Below, in pieces: positions 21,065-34,499 of a stretch of DNA of 64,000 nt. The DNA is from Ophioderma brevispina (taxonomy: Eukaryota > Echinodermata > Ophiuroidea > Amphilepidida > Ophiodermatidae): NCBI GenBank assembly GCA_023653785.1, contig JAMKCH010001648.1, positions 88,439-152,438 of the forward strand, in the 5' to 3' direction. Below the pieces are notes generated by a model that was not told the DNA's origin, searched no databases, and saw nothing but the letters and a program-made list of their open reading frames with translations. Each line of letters starts with the position of its first letter. Position 1 is the stretch's first letter. The position numbers and the translations under genes are program-made.

Positions 21065-21724
21065 GTAAGTATTATTGATGTCATATCCACGATACTAAGA
21101 ATCCTTAATAACAGTAGGTTGTTTTTCTTCTGTGTTAGCATTTGTTTAATAACCTTAGGTCATCTGAAAATGTTACTGAAACTAGAGACCGGGTGAACAG
21201 TTGAATCAGCATGTTTTACAGTATCTCACCTCTATACCAATTCCAATATTCAGCTGGCCTAAAAGGAAGAAGCCAGCAAATTCGATATCGGTCACCTGCA
21301 ACTAACGTCTATTGGTCAGTTGATGTACGATTTCTGCGATCTACATAATCGTCTCTAGTTCAGATAACGATATTTCATAACATTTTCATTGAATTGCAAT
21401 TTTTTATCATCAATTGTTAACTAGTATCGTAGGTCGTGTGTTTTTAGGCTCAGATCAAGTAAAGCAACATATGACATCACAGGTTGGTTTCTTCTCTGGG
21501 CAATAAGAACAAGACAAGAATAGTAATTTTGGGAGATTTGCCGTGTGTGTTGTTTGTTTGTGTTGTTTTTTTGTTAATGTTTTTTTGCTGCATATGCAGT
21601 TTCTCAGACCAAAGGAGTCGATTAGGATCTTTTGGACTCCATGGTGCAATCGGTAATCCACTAGGCCACTCAAAGTCGAATAATCTTCAGTTTACAGTTT
21701 GGTTGATATGGTGCTTTCTTTCAG

Positions 21725-21835
21725 ATTATGGCTGTCATGACGTATGAGGAGAGAAAAAGACACAGAGAACCACCCGAAGGAACTAGATTTCTTTTAGTTA
21801 AGCTGCTTCGTGCTATTGAGTTTGGTCAAAAAGAG
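21725..21835 (+). CDS. TRPC-like gene, linker exon before FVAxPNCQQ
   Basis: Thirty-seven codons, phase 0/0, bordered by TTTCAG and GTAATC. It reads IMAVMTYEERKRHREPPEG then LVKLLRAIEFGQKE. The tail corresponds to the family helix (LAxLKxAIxYxQKEFVA), and the FVA is supplied by the next exon, so the intron position agrees with the protein alignment. The intron before it (21065-21724, 660 bp) has no recognised element. Confidence 0.87.
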
Positions 21836-23567
21836 GTAATCGATCGTTTTCGGGCTTTTGCACTCCCGTTATGTGGAGGAGGGGTCCAAAACAACTTTCC
21901 CGTAGGAATTCCTCATGAAATTTGACACACATAATAACTACCCACAGACATTATTAAATGAAGCTATCATAAATTTAAATTATCATTTTGTATTTGATAG
22001 TAGCATAAGTCTACACGCAGGGGTAACCACCAAAGATCAAAGGTCACATGCAGAAAATTGACCTCACCTTATACACCTAAGTGTTATAGTAGATTCAACA
22101 CATCGTGTCACCTCGAGTACTTTTCCGAAGGTATGAGCATTGAATGAGGGGGATGTGCAGTGTGTGGGAATTAAAATTCCACGCTATTGAAACACGCAGT
22201 CCGACAGCAGAGAAAAATCAATTCTATGCTTAATGAAAGCATTCAAGTCAACGTAAACGCATTTATAGCTATGTTAACCAAGGGGTGAAGCCCATTCAAA
22301 ACCAGTCGTCCGTGCTGGGCGCTGACATTTTGAATATTGCACGGAATAATTATTAGTTTGGGTGCTTGTATACACACATAATGTCAATTCGATACAAACA
22401 ATCCGCCAAAATATCAGTTGTTGGATGTTGGGTGCTATTGGGTGGTTAAATTTGTCCTACCCATGGCCACACAACGAATGAAATGACACGTCAGTCGTCT
22501 TGATTTAAATAAACCGCCTCAATGAATACATCTTTTCACCTAAGCGCTATTATTACACCTGGCCACCTCTAACACATACATCAATTTGTATCACTACCGA
22601 TTAGTGTATATGCAAAGCGGCACCCACAGTATGTGGAAGAAGCGGAGGCAGCCATTGCTTTCTATTGTTGGTACTCTATGTTCTCTTTGTGGTCGGCAAA
22701 ACATGCGAGACGATGAATTTCTAAAGATTACGTAACGTTTTGCCTCTCTATCTATATAGAACCTCTTTGATTTTAACTCCCAAAACTTCTGACTAATCCC
22801 AATTACTTCAATGGTATTCAATGTAACAGGTGAATTGAATGTTACTGGATTTTGGGCGTTTGTATTTTGGATACGAAGAAACACTAAAGTCTTGCACTCT
22901 CAATGTAAAGATGATCGGCCAGATTATCTTAGTTCTTTCATGAAACAGGTGAAGCGGGCCACATATTCTGCCTCCTCGCCCAACTAATCGACGCTGTCCA
23001 AAACTTTTCCTCTGGTGACAAGATGGGTTGAATCCACTATAGTACTTCCTTTGTATTTTAAATGGAATAAACTGGAAATAAAAGATAAAACTCCTTAACG
23101 ATTATGTATCTTGTGTGCTATGTAGTCTAAACATACAGTTCTGTCAATTGTACATTAAAGGTGCATGTTCCGATCATTTTAGGACCCCGATTTACCCGGA
23201 AGTTATTGATTTTGGTATCAGATGAAAGGCCATATTTTTCTCATTGTCGTCCTGAAATTTGAGTTCTCAAATCCATTTCATTCCCAATGTATAAACAAAA
23301 AAAAAACACGACGAATTAATGGTTACCCATCAATATTAGCACAGTATTGAATAGGGCTTTGCAATGTGCATTATTGCAGCTACCATCAAAACCGCAAGTT
23401 TGTTTTCCACGGTACTTGATGGGGCGTATGTGCAAGTGCCAGGCTCTCATATCAAGTAGAGAACACAATAGACATAAATCGGAACAAGCACCTTTAAGTT
23501 TAGTAGACAATATACAAAATTACTAATATCTTATATATACAACTTTGTATTTGTGTTCACTTTTCAG
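21836..23567 (+). other. Intron (1.7 kb)
   Basis: Contains a TTAA-flanked MITE at 23159-23493, otherwise unique AT-rich sequence. A 96-codon open stretch on the minus strand at 22594-22884 has no recognised domain and is not called. Confidence 0.7.
23159..23493. mobile_element. TTAA-flanked MITE (piggyBac-like target)
   Basis: TTAA at 23155-23158 and 23494-23497 brackets a 335-base element. Its ends are inverse: AGGTGCATGTTCCGAT on the left and ATCGGAACAAGCACCT on the right. TTAA target duplication is the hallmark of piggyBac-superfamily insertion. No transposase is encoded. Confidence 0.85.
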
Positions 23568-23759
23568 TTTGTTGCGCATCCCAATTGTCAGCAAGTGTTG
23601 GCGACTCATTTCTACCGGGGGTTGTCGAGTTATCGGGACTGGGGTACTTTCAAGCAACTTCATGTTTGCCCTGCTTTTGTTAATGGGATATCCATTTCAT
23701 ATCCATTCTGTTATCTGCTCATTCCGTCAATAAAACTTCATGAGATTTGTCCGAATTCC
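23568..23759 (+). CDS. TRPC-like gene, FVAxPNCQQ / pre-S1 exon
   Basis: Sixty-four codons, phase 0/0, bordered by TTTTCAG and GTAAGT. The start, FVAHPNCQQVLATHFYRG, is the most diagnostic TRPC block (family FVAQPNCQQLLATxWYxG). The following part aligns with the pre-S1 region up to YLLIPSIKLHEICPN (family YLIxPRSNLGLFIKKP). It is more polar than the family there; W, Y and basic positions of the FPGWRR loop are only partly kept (YRDWG). It should lead into S1, which the exon at 36492 begins. Confidence 0.92.
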
Positions 23760-23899
23760 GTAAGTTATATCGTAATACTGCAAATCATTGTGTTTAACAA
23801 TTATTACATCAGAATAGTGTATTTAAAAAACAATGACAGATGGTGGATTTTTCTAACGAGAATGGTGAATGGCAGTGGTGTGACTGACTTATTTTAAAA

Positions 23900-24410
23900 G
23901 GAGGACACAACAAGGAGTCAGTATAAGAGTGGAGTATGAATGTTAGTTAGATTACACATATTCGTGAGATATAATGGGCGTGAAAGATTATAGTGACCGG
24001 GGAAATCAATAAGACAGTGGTGTGGTAAGATGATCTTGAAGGAAACGGATGAAAGAGAGGAAGAGAGTAAAGAGGAGGTACAAAAAATGTGGAATGAAAA
24101 GATAATACATTGTGGAAACCGAAAGAGGAGTGTGGTGCATATAGTTCAAGAGAAGTAAGAAAATAGGTAAGAGTCGAGAGGATTAGGATGATGTGGCTGA
24201 GGTGGTCAGACAGGCTACGGAGTAAGGGTATGATAAATTGTATGAGAGGTTGATCTATGGAGGAGAAAGAGAAGGTATCGGGCTGGCTAGGCAGAGAGAA
24301 GAAAAAGCTGAGAAGGGTATCATGGAATGTGGAGCCGGACAGATGAGTGTATGAATAGGTGGAAGGGTACTTTGAATGAATGATTAACACACACTTGATT
24401 GTCACGCCTT
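23900..24410 (+). pseudogene. Non-LTR retrotransposon RT C-terminal relic
   Basis: Purine-rich plus strand. Translation in shifting frames includes VERIRMMWLRWSDRLRSKG and then MEEKEKVSGWLGREKKS and MNRWKGTL. This resembles the C-terminal order of LINE RTs (MRMLRWxGHVxR...; GRPKKxW..; DRxKWR). The opposite strand is open for 152 codons but is a low-complexity shadow. Assignment is tentative. Confidence 0.45.
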
Positions 24411-24916
24411 TTTGTCACTACATATTTTGTAGGAAGGCAGGAAGACATGGACGTCTCCATTAGTAAATGTGAGTTTGTACAAATATTTTAGGCAACTCTT
24501 ATTCGGAACGTACAAATGGAGACTTTTTGGTCTCCTGCCATTCCTGAACTTCTTTTTCTGTGGCATATATTATTTTCACTATTTTGGATGCAAGAGCTTC
24601 TATCGCATGTAATTTGCAAAACATTCTCTTCATCCCCTCTTTTTGTTATTTTTTTGAAAGAAGGAAGGGTTACAAATAATTACTAAAGTCAATTAGTTCA
24701 CTTTGAAATGGAAGATACCACATTTTTCCCTTATCAAATATTTTCAAAACTTAACCAAATGTTCCTGATGTATATTTTTGAACAACGTATATTCTTTCAC
24801 TGACACTTGTTTTTTTTCTGAAAAGCAATTACATAAAACAATCTCATAATAAATACACTTGAATTTAAAGTTATTGTATCACTTTTTATGTGTTTCCTCT
24901 CTTTTCTGTGTTTAAA

Positions 24917-24941
24917 TTTTTTAAAAAAAAAAAAAAAAAAA
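24917..24941. repeat. Poly-A tract (about 22 A)
   Basis: Simple A run within the intron; no coding relic is attached. Confidence 0.8.
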
Positions 24942-26699
24942 AAACAAAAGACCATTTTGCATGGAATGGCACTGATGTAAGTTCTTTAATTTAGACTCAC
25001 AACACTGAAAACATGAATTGCACGAAAGGGTCTTATTGGACAAATAAAAATTTGTCATGCCAAATGAGTTTTTTTTAAATAAAAAAAGGCTAAAAAGGTT
25101 TCTAATGTCAATTAAACACTTATCGGAAGAGTTCCATAGTACCCCCCCCATTCATAATATTACAGATACAAAATTTATTTTAATATGGCCTTGTTTCATT
25201 CAAGATCGGAATAAAACAGCTAAAATAATTTTAATTTTATGTGCGATGGGGGGGGTGGGGGTAATATGGAAACTCTTGCCCAATTATCTCCTTTTTCAAA
25301 TTTTTATATCACAGATAGGTTTCATGAACTTTATAAAATTGCACTTTAAATTTGCATGAAACTTAATGATGAAAAGTGTCGTTAAATTTGTCAATTCTAG
25401 TTTGTGGGTTGTTCGCTCCTTTGTAGTGATTACATATAAAAAGTGAGTTGTATGACAATTAAGGACGAATTTAGGAATTTATAGTTTGTGATTAAAATAT
25501 CAGGTCCATCAATACCAAATTAATAAATTATTTGTCATTAGTTTGTTCATGTAAGTGTAAGGTACTACTAAAAAATTACAATGAAAACGGACAATTGGTT
25601 CATTCATTAATAATGTCATGCAATTTTAAAAAGTAAAATTTTTTACTTTTTTATATCTTTTTTCAAAATAAAATTTAGTTAATTTTAGGTTATTTTCTTG
25701 AATAATAAAAAAATAATTTGCATGACAATTTTTTAATTTGTCAAATAAGACCCCTTTTTCTTGGACAAATTAATGTTTTTCAGTCAGCCAGGAGTGGTAA
25801 GTTCCAAAGTTGGGCAAGGTTTTCCGGAGTTATCATGTTAAATGAACGATTGAGGATTCTACGAAAACACCTTATTAAATTGAATTTTTTTTGGGGGGGT
25901 TTTACACTCCTTCATTGTTTTTAGGCACAATTTGGGCTTCAAACAGTGATTTGTTTTCTTTAGACTTTGATTTGACGAACGTGGGAGCAAAAAAATTGAT
26001 CTATTGTGATTGGCAAACGTTTCCGATTATTTTTTGAAAACATACGTACCCCTTAGGATGCGTGACTGGATGACGGCGCGTTGTTATAGATGAGGACTAT
26101 GACCGTCACTGGTTGACATTCAGGACGCCCTATGTGTTTTCTGGCAGGCAAATATTACAGTAAACTTTGTGACAGACCACATAAAATCTCTGGTTATAAA
26201 TGACTTGGAGAATCTTTACTGATCTAAATTGGTCACAAAATGAAGCTGGTCGCATTAGCTTATTATGCTTGATAAGAAGTTAGTATTATTTTAATTCGAA
26301 ACAAAAGTACAGAAAAAACAGAATTTCCCCATGCAAAGTATAGGTGCTTTTGCCTGCCAGTTCTCTCTTACACCAAACAGGGGGCGCATAAACAAAAACA
26401 AATGTCACATCATCTATAGGATTCGCGTGATACGTTCGTCCCCTTAGAGGTTTGGACCTATTCAATTAAGTCGGAGAGGGAAAAATGAAAGGAATTCAAT
26501 GGACGTGCCACACCGGATGATGTTGGAGGAAACTCCGGTCATATAACTCACTCACCTGCCAATACACAGTTAATTCATGTATGGAAACACACAATAGTGG
26601 TATTTCAGGCCTTAACAATTCATCACAATAACATTGATTAACATAACTCCCTGCGCCTCATTGAATTTCCCTTCGGCAACTGTTAAGAATGGGTACGGG

Positions 26700-27480
26700 G
26701 TAAAAATTCAGATGAATCAAGTTATAGCATAACTTGGGCTTTGTCATTTCGTTGATTATTACTAAAGATAGTCCTGAATGATGGCATTCACTTGACATTG
26801 AGAGCATCATTTGTTCTTTGTTGTTAATTTCTCACTGCGTTTGTCGGTGTCATGCAGCACTTACAGATTTTATGATCATCGATTGTTGGACATACATGCA
26901 CGAAGCGGCGTTGGTTAGCGGTGATCCAGTCGCTTAAAGATTATTTGATCACCCCATTGCCATCGACTTGTTGGTCATCACTGAGATGCGCCGAAGCGGC
27001 AGTGCTTCGTAGACAAATAGGGGATCCCTGTCATGCTTGTACACCACCTTCCTTGCCCAAATATCCACACAAGGGCAAGCCATATTGCTTGCCCAAATTG
27101 CTTGCAAGCAACCCAACTTGACATTCTTGGTTTTGCCAGAGGCCTTTAAGATAGAATGGGTTGGCGTCTTTGCCAGGACAATGATACTGACAAGACACTT
27201 CTGTCTCTTTCTAATAATAGTCGTTAAACATTACCACTTTGGGCTTCGCCAACTGGTACCTTCAAGGCCTCCCTTTTGAACTATCTTCCGCTTATCTTGA
27301 GAACGTTTCACATTGCTTTTGGTAGTAGCTCAAATGAGTGTGAATCCTTCCTTCTGAGACTTATTGTGTTCATCCCCACACGCAAGGCGAAATTCAGATA
27401 CGATGTTCAGGATGGGATCATTTTCGGCTTTCATGTTTCGATCTTGAACCATAATTTATTCATGTTTACAATACGGCTAT
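26700..27480. repeat. Dispersed repeat, short copy (paired with 29020-30940)
   Basis: Collinear blocks shared with 29020-30940: AAAGATAGTCCT.GAATGATG, TTTCTCACT.., GCCAGAGGCCTTAAGATAGAATG-like, GACACTTCTGTCTCTTTCT, TTTTGAACTATCTTCCG, and AGGCGAAATTCA. On the minus strand both copies keep RKRQKCL and LKASG, so a decayed reading frame may lie on that strand. The family was not recognised. Confidence 0.65.
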
Positions 27481-27767
27481 GAATCTGACATTTTACGAAT
27501 AATGTACATTGATTTTATTTGGTCTTACAACTATTGAACTTGATCTGAAAGATAGAGCAAAACTATACCCTTTAAAAAATCGAGGCGCATTACACAAATT
27601 AAAGCCGCAATCACCGTTATGGTACACATTAACATATAGATGAACCATCCCAGATTTGTACACTCTACAAGGACACCCTGAGTAAATAGTTTTTTTAAAC
27701 ATCATTAAAATAAATTAAAAGAATCATACCTTATTTCCTGAGGAATGTGATAAAAGTGTCTATTTCC

Positions 27768-27960
27768 GTGTAGAAGTAACCATTGTCCGGCGTACTCATA
27801 GATCACTGGGGAACAATTGGTGAACAATAGGGCGATCGATTCAGTTGACTCTTGACGAACATTAGTTTCACCGCTTTATTCCGTTATCTCTAGGAGCCCC
27901 GGACCTATGAGTCCACCGTACTATATCTGCTTCACACCGGTGAACAAAATATTCCATTTA
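27768..27960. repeat. Dispersed repeat of about 190 bases, copy 1
   Basis: Matches 34836-35030 in the same orientation: GAAGTAACCATTGTC, GGCGTACTCA, CAATAGGGC.ATCGAT, CAGTTGACTCTT, and ACTATATCTGC.TTCACACCGG. Non-coding. Confidence 0.75.
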
Positions 27961-28770
27961 TTATCATTTAATCGCTACTATGTTATTTTATTTCTCACTC
28001 GGAAGGCCATGACATATTGTTTCTATTTTTAACAGATTTAATTTTGATACCAGTAACTAATAGTAGTGTGATTTTTTTATTCGTGTCAGTTCATTAAAAG
28101 TTTTCGACGATTCTCTTCATGTTGAGAGGTTGCCCTTTTCCAGGAAAATTAAATCGCCAGTTTGTAGCGTGGATGAGGCCAACATTCTTGCATGACTTCA
28201 TCTAAAGATGAGTGCCATTCATAAGATTTAAATCCCTTCATGATGTGAACTACCTATTGAGTAAAACATAGAGGAAACATGTGTTGTATGGCATGAATGT
28301 GTATAAAATTAATAGGAGAGCGAAAGTGATGTCGGTAGTTAAATTAAACGGAAGTAGGGACCAAACCACCACATTAGAGCATGCAGCACAATCATTTAAG
28401 TTCATTTAATTTAGCAAATTCGTGCAATTTCTTCACAAGACAAAGACAACCATAGATGATTATCAAACATTGATTTACTGATTAAGGCCATATGGAATTT
28501 AAAATAATTTTATATCAATTATACCGAATTTTGGAGCTTTTATCAAGCACTAAGGATCATTTACACTTGATAATGTATCTACCTACTATCTTCGGTGTTT
28601 TACAGTCGGTACAACACGTCCCCTCCACGTGAAATCACAACTTCGACAATATGCATGAACTGACACGAATAAAAAAATCAGACTATGTACATTACCAAAC
28701 AATCTACAATTGTTGGAGGGAATGTTTCTTGCCAATTTTTCATTTCGTGGCTTGTGATGTGACACGGTAG

Positions 28771-28967
28771 AAGTGGCGTAACCAGGAGGGGGGCAGGATG
28801 CCTCCCCGATGACTTGGCCGGGAAAAATTTGCAAAAATCTGCTAAATCAGCCATTTTTTAGCCCTCTCACCAGGAAAAATGCCTTTTTTGACGCCCCTGA
28901 GAGGGAAAATTTCACCAAGACTGGGAAAATTTGACCCCGCAGAGCGGGAAAGACTGTTACGCCACTG
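28771..28967. mobile_element. hAT-like MITE, copy 1 (197 bp)
   Basis: Ends (A)AGTGGCGTAACCAGG ... GTTACGCCACTG form terminal inverted repeats. Flanking octamers are CACGGTAG (28763-28770) and CACTGTAG (28968-28975), 7 of 8 alike, as expected for the 8-base target duplication of hAT insertion. Related copies are at 43907-44091 and 62158-62338. The interior is GGGAAAATTTG-like and non-coding. Confidence 0.85.
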
Positions 28968-29019
28968 CACTGTAGTCAAAACGCCTACATGCCAGTGCGT
29001 GACTGGGATAGGACGGTTT

Positions 29020-30940
29020 GCAGTTGTCATTGTCGGTGCATCTACCGAAGATAGTCCTTGAATGATGACGTTCCTTTGACGTTTTGATCATGTTGAGATG
29101 TCTTTGTTCTTTTCTACTTTCTCACTCTTCTTTGATCGGTGTCCAATCACTTCACAGTTATTTGATCGTCGACTGTTGCGCGAGCAACGGTGTTCGTAGA
29201 AAGTGATACCCTTGTAGACATGCCCGTACTATTGGAATTATTTGGGGGGGGGGGGGGGGGGGTGGGGTGCTGATTTTCCATAGATGACCTTGCGAGCGTT
29301 GCAACGCGCGAGAACTAACGGGTGCGGGAACGGGTGGGATGCAGTGGCCGCGCCGTAGTTCCGCCTGTTCTGGGGGTCCATGGGCATACAGTCCCTGGTG
29401 GGAGTTCAGGGGGGCTAAGCCCCCAGAAGCTCTGTGATTTTTGACTGATTTGAACATTAATTTTAATGAGGTATAAAAACCATTTACTTTTCTTTATAAT
29501 GTATTACTTCGCTATTTTTATACAGATTTAAGTTTCTGTGATTTTCTTCTGCTTCATGTTTTGAGTAATACTTCATTGAAGGACAAAAAAGCGGCAACCT
29601 TCAGCATGATAAAGCGACGCTTTTGTCAGATTGCCGTTTTCTGGGAAGTTTAGACCCAACTTCCTTGAAATATCCGACAATACAATGTAAGCGTATTTTG
29701 CCCAACTGCTTGCAACCACAATTGACCTCATTGGTTCTCCAGAGGCCTTAAGATAGAATGTGTCTGGCCTTCTTTGGCAGGGACAATATACTGACATACT
29801 TCTTGACAGACACTTCTGTCTCTTTCTGATAGTCCTACAAACATCTACCACTCTGGGGTTCACCATACGGTGCGTCACACTGGCAAAAACTGGGGTGTTC
29901 ACATTTTAACACCAAATCGATGTCAGCTTTTGATGTTAGTTTTGTGGTGGTTGAAATTTAGGATTTAACACACCGGTGTTGCTGCATTCAATTTTAATTA
30001 TGCCTTTTTTTTTTTAATGTTAACTGTTTTTTTGTTTTTAAAAAGTTATCAATTTAAGCAGTTATAATAAAATCAAACAATTACCATTAAAAGATATCAG
30101 ATGTTATAATTCTAAATGTTCCCAACAAAGTTTTGGTGTTAATTAACACCAGAGATGCAGTCCCTATTGATCTAAGAGAGTGTTAAATTACACAAGTAGG
30201 GTAACTTTTGGCACCCGCCAGTGTTAAAAAATGATTACCACCATAACGGTGTATAATTAACAACACAAGCAGGTCATATCATACATTGTAACTAAATCTC
30301 AGAAATTGGTATTAATTACACTACCATGTTTAGGAGTTAAACACACATTTTTGCATTTCAGCCTGCTTCCTTTTTGTTTTTGAACTATCTTCCGTATTCT
30401 TAGAGGAGTTTCAACCAACATTGCTGTCGTTAGTCGCTGCAAGTAGTGAATCCTTCATCTGAAGAGCTTCGGTATTCCTTCCCCTCGCACTACCACTCGA
30501 GGCGAAATTCAAACCAAACAAATCACTAGGATGTTCAGCAGTTGCTTGTATCAAGGCTCGCAAGTAACCTTATTTCTTCTAGCAAAAGCGTTGCTTTCTT
30601 TGATGGTTATTTCTCTTGGGTTGCTTACGATAATTCTCAACACAGGCTCTTGCCCGCTTTTGCATTTTCTGGCATCTAAAGTGTTTCTCAATTCCATAAA
30701 CATGGGATCATATAGAAACTTATACACTGCATTTCAATTGAAAGTGACGTTAAAGCAAATCATATTTGCATGGAGCGTTTCCCCTGGGTCTGTAGTCGTC
30801 TCCCTTTAACTTTCTCATAACAACAGATCTGGAGATAGACTAATAGTTTTGTCCTTCACATATTATTCAAGTCAGATGTATGGCACGATGGGTTCATTAT
30901 GGATCAAAACCTTTCCGGCTTTTCATTTCGATCTGAGCCA
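29020..30940. repeat. Dispersed repeat, long copy (paired with 26700-27480)
   Basis: Same blocks in the same order as 26700-27480, but stretched by two extra segments: about 29230-29640 (including a 19-G run at 29244-29262) and about 29885-30360 (repeated GTGTTAA-type words, such as GTGTTAAATTAC and GTTAATTAACACC). On the minus strand the 29573-29902 part is open for 109 codons with RTIRKRQKCLSRS. Domain not recognised. Confidence 0.6.
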
Positions 30941-31529
30941 CTTATTTTTCTCTCGGTGCTATCAGCCAATCTAAATAACGAAACAAAGTTATAGCATTTT
31001 CAAGTAAAGTAGGACATTTACGTTTAAACCTTCGCGTTTCATTTTTTAATCTTCATATTTATTTATAATTATGTATTAGGCTTCATGTTACTAGTTTCTT
31101 TGTTTTTTTTTAAATTAAAAATAGATTACATTATCCAAATTTCGGATATAACTTCCAGAGTGAACAGTTACCACCTTCTCATGATCTCCGGCTACTGATT
31201 TTGCCATTTTATAATCTATAAAGGTTTACCAAACTGAGAACTCTTTTCTGGTCGGCTGCTAGAAGGGTATTTTGATCACTTGTTAGCTTCTTCTTCTTGC
31301 CACAACAGCTACCGCAATTTTGGAAATACTTGACTGATACTTCTTGTTCTCCTTATTTTCCATCCTCATCTACCACAGCAGCCGTAAGTATTTATTAGAA
31401 AAAATCGGAATCTGTATTGTTTGTCTTATTTTACTTGTAGACACGAACTCATCGTCAATCAAAAGATAGTGAAGTAGATAAGTCATGACTTTTCACCAAG
31501 ATCGTGCCCTTCAAAAAAAAATGACAAAA

Positions 31530-31790
31530 GGCATGAAACTGCACGACTCTTCCTTGGGGGATGTAAAGCAATTTCAGAAGTGGTGCCCAAAAAATTTCGA
31601 CCACAATAGGACGTCATAGGCCACTCCCCTTTTTATACATATTTCGTATAATGTTAAAATCATTACTTTCAATAATCATATCAAGTTTGGTTTCAAATTA
31701 AGCTTGGACATTGGTAAAATGCTGAAAATGTTCAAATATGGAATATTTGGTCAGTAGAGGTCATTTTGGGGTCATTAAAGGTCATAAACG
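31530..31790 (+). repeat. Dispersed repeat, plus-oriented member of an inverted pair
   Basis: Reverse-complement match to 34500-34785. Shared blocks: GGCATGAAACT.GCACGA, TTCCTTGGGG, GGTGCCCAAAAA, a GACGTCATA(G/T)GCC.CTCCCCC block, and TTTTGGGGTCATTA.AGGTCAT. Non-coding. Confidence 0.7.
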
Positions 31791-34499
31791 ACCCCCATTG
31801 GCCATGTTGTGTGGTCGGATAATCCTAGTTAAGAGTCTTGGTGTCAAGTGTCAAAATCAAATGTGATATCCCATTGGTCACTCCAATGGGTTATGTTGAA
31901 GAAAATTGCATGTGAGAAGTACCACAACTACTTTACTGCAATAATACTTTCCATACCACGAGCTGACCCCTTGTATTTTAGTATGACACCACACAGTAAT
32001 CGTAACTTGAGGTTTCATATATTAAATGACATCCTAATTATAGCAATTAATATTCATTTGTGGCGATTATTTCCAGTTTATTGATAGGCCGTAAAATTGA
32101 AAAACATAATGGACTTTCAGGTATTGTAACATATCTATTTCTCCAATTGTATTGGGAAACGTCTTTAGAACAACATCAAAAGTTTAAACCAAAATCAAAG
32201 TAGTAGAATATGTATGGGGGCAAGGTTTTACACATGGTCAATATTGCAAATGGCATAGAATGAGCAGAAAGTATGTTCATCGCCTTTCAAGATGAAAAAG
32301 GTATAGTTTCCCTATCTGGAAGTAGTACTTTAACTGTTATGAGGCAAAAATAGGTTCAAGGCACAATTGGGTAACCACAACAACAAATAAGAAATAAGAT
32401 TTTAAAAAAATTAAATGATTCAATAAATATTAAAATAAATTTTTAAAAAAAATGAAATAACATTTTTAAAAGTTAATATCTTTGAATTCCAAAATTAAAC
32501 ATATTGATACATACGGGAGTTTTAGGGTAAAGGATCTCAAATCAAAATAAAAATATATATAATAATTAATCAAGTAAAAAATAAAATAATAGACTATACA
32601 AAAACGGACGTAAGGTCACATATGATGGTCAAACAGAAGAAAAGTCAATCCTACTGGACACGTTCCTGTCCACAAAAGCTTGTATTATTTGGATCAAATT
32701 AATCTGGAGAACTAATAATTCAACACTATAAATGAACACAATGGCGTTGATAAAAATGAGGATGGTGTCAAGTAGTTCTAAAAAATACAATACACCCATT
32801 TTGGTAGGATTCTGGAAGGGACCTTGTAAGCAATTGAGCCTTCAAATACCATTTGACATGACACTTTATCGAACTGGCTACAACAGAGTACCCAACAAAC
32901 TACATCGTGTTCATAAGTCCTTGAACACCTGTTTAATATTGTTTAATTTTGGCAGCTATGAAAGTGATAATAGGCTTGAAACGCATTGTAACTATAACTT
33001 CTTTCCCCCTCCCCATCCCCCTCCCATCGTGTTGAAATATCTGGTGCGAGATTCTCAAGTGTGTTCGGCTTTCATGCAATACATTGAAATGATGGGGCGG
33101 GAAACAAACTCTGCACAAACGTTCCAACAATTTTGAACAAGATTGTAGTTCCAGAATCACCCCCAGTAAACAGTATAATACTTAAGCACAGCAATTTCTT
33201 TTCCCTATGTTCAAAACTGTAAAAATCAGTCGGCAGGAACTTGGCAACATGAATGAACTCTCTTTAAGACAAAACTGCACAAAACAAAAACGATGAAAGA
33301 GCAGATTTTGAGAATTTTCTCGGTGACTGTCAACAGCAGTATATAGAACACACTGCTTGGCCTCCACATAGAAATGGCTCTGTGCTGTGGAATATGATTG
33401 GCAACATTCTTGGTGGATCTTGTTGGACAACAAGTCTTGTAAGAAGCCGGAATTGCCGTGTTTGAAACTTCTAATTCAATTCTGAAAGCTGGCACATGAC
33501 AAGGACCTGGCGCGACCATCAAGTCTCAGCACTTTATACTTGGACAAAGCTTGAACGGAATGCTTTGCAGCTCACAAATACTTTTGATGGATCATTTTTC
33601 TAGATTTGGAGACTGTAGATGATGTAACCTTGGTCAAGGCGTTCGAATGATTTCACTCCACCACCGCCGCGGTGTAGTGGCTACAATCCTTCATTGTCGG
33701 AATACAATATTGAAAAGACGAGAGGATTGGGCTTTTGAGGAAATGACCGGTAATATGCCACTCGCCACATGAGTTTTTGCTCTGGACTTTGTTTGTCTTG
33801 TCATACGGGGACCTCAAACTTTTAATTATCAGGTTTTATGAATTTTGGACACAATTGTTTTTGAAGTAGACTCTGACAAGTATTAGACTTGAAAATTTCA
33901 ATTCAATCACATTCTTTGTTTTCTTGGTTTGGCATGACAAGTCATAAAAAGCACCCCCCCCCCCCCTTGCGGACGTACACACAAAAGTGTACTTTTTGAG
34001 TTACTCATGTTTTAGTAACATTTCCTTTTGCAAAACTTTATTAGTTTCCTTAACAGATCTGTACACATCAGGGCGATTAAGCTGATGAAAAAAATAAAGA
34101 TAAAAATCAAAGCTGTCATCTTTAGTGTTAAATTTCCCAATAATAACCGTTATGCACGTACGTTGCAGAAATGTTTTAATTTGCACATCCTCAATGACGA
34201 AATGCCATCATTTCTTAATAATGAAAATAATGAACACAGATTCCTAAAAAGACAAATGTTTTAATTAAATTTGCAATCTCTGTTTTAAAAAACATTAAAA
34301 AGTAGTACGAGGTGCTTGATAGTGCCATTTTGGGAATGTACGGCCGCAGCATTCACTTTTTTGTAAATATCCAACAAAATCCAATTATTGTGAAACAAAA
34401 TCAAGTATTTGGATATTTTATTTTTGACAATGTCAAAATTTGACATAATTACAGAACTGGCCATTTATTGTATGCACGTCATGTGGTGGAATTTGATAA

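Noticed and set aside
21600..21700. A tRNA-like look (GGACTCCATGGTGCAATC...)
   Set aside because: No acceptor-stem pairing, no TTC-loop consensus and wrong spacing.
23947..24405. 152-codon minus-strand frame rich in Ser, Leu, Phe and His
   Set aside because: It is the complement of a purine-rich RT relic on the plus strand; no domain.
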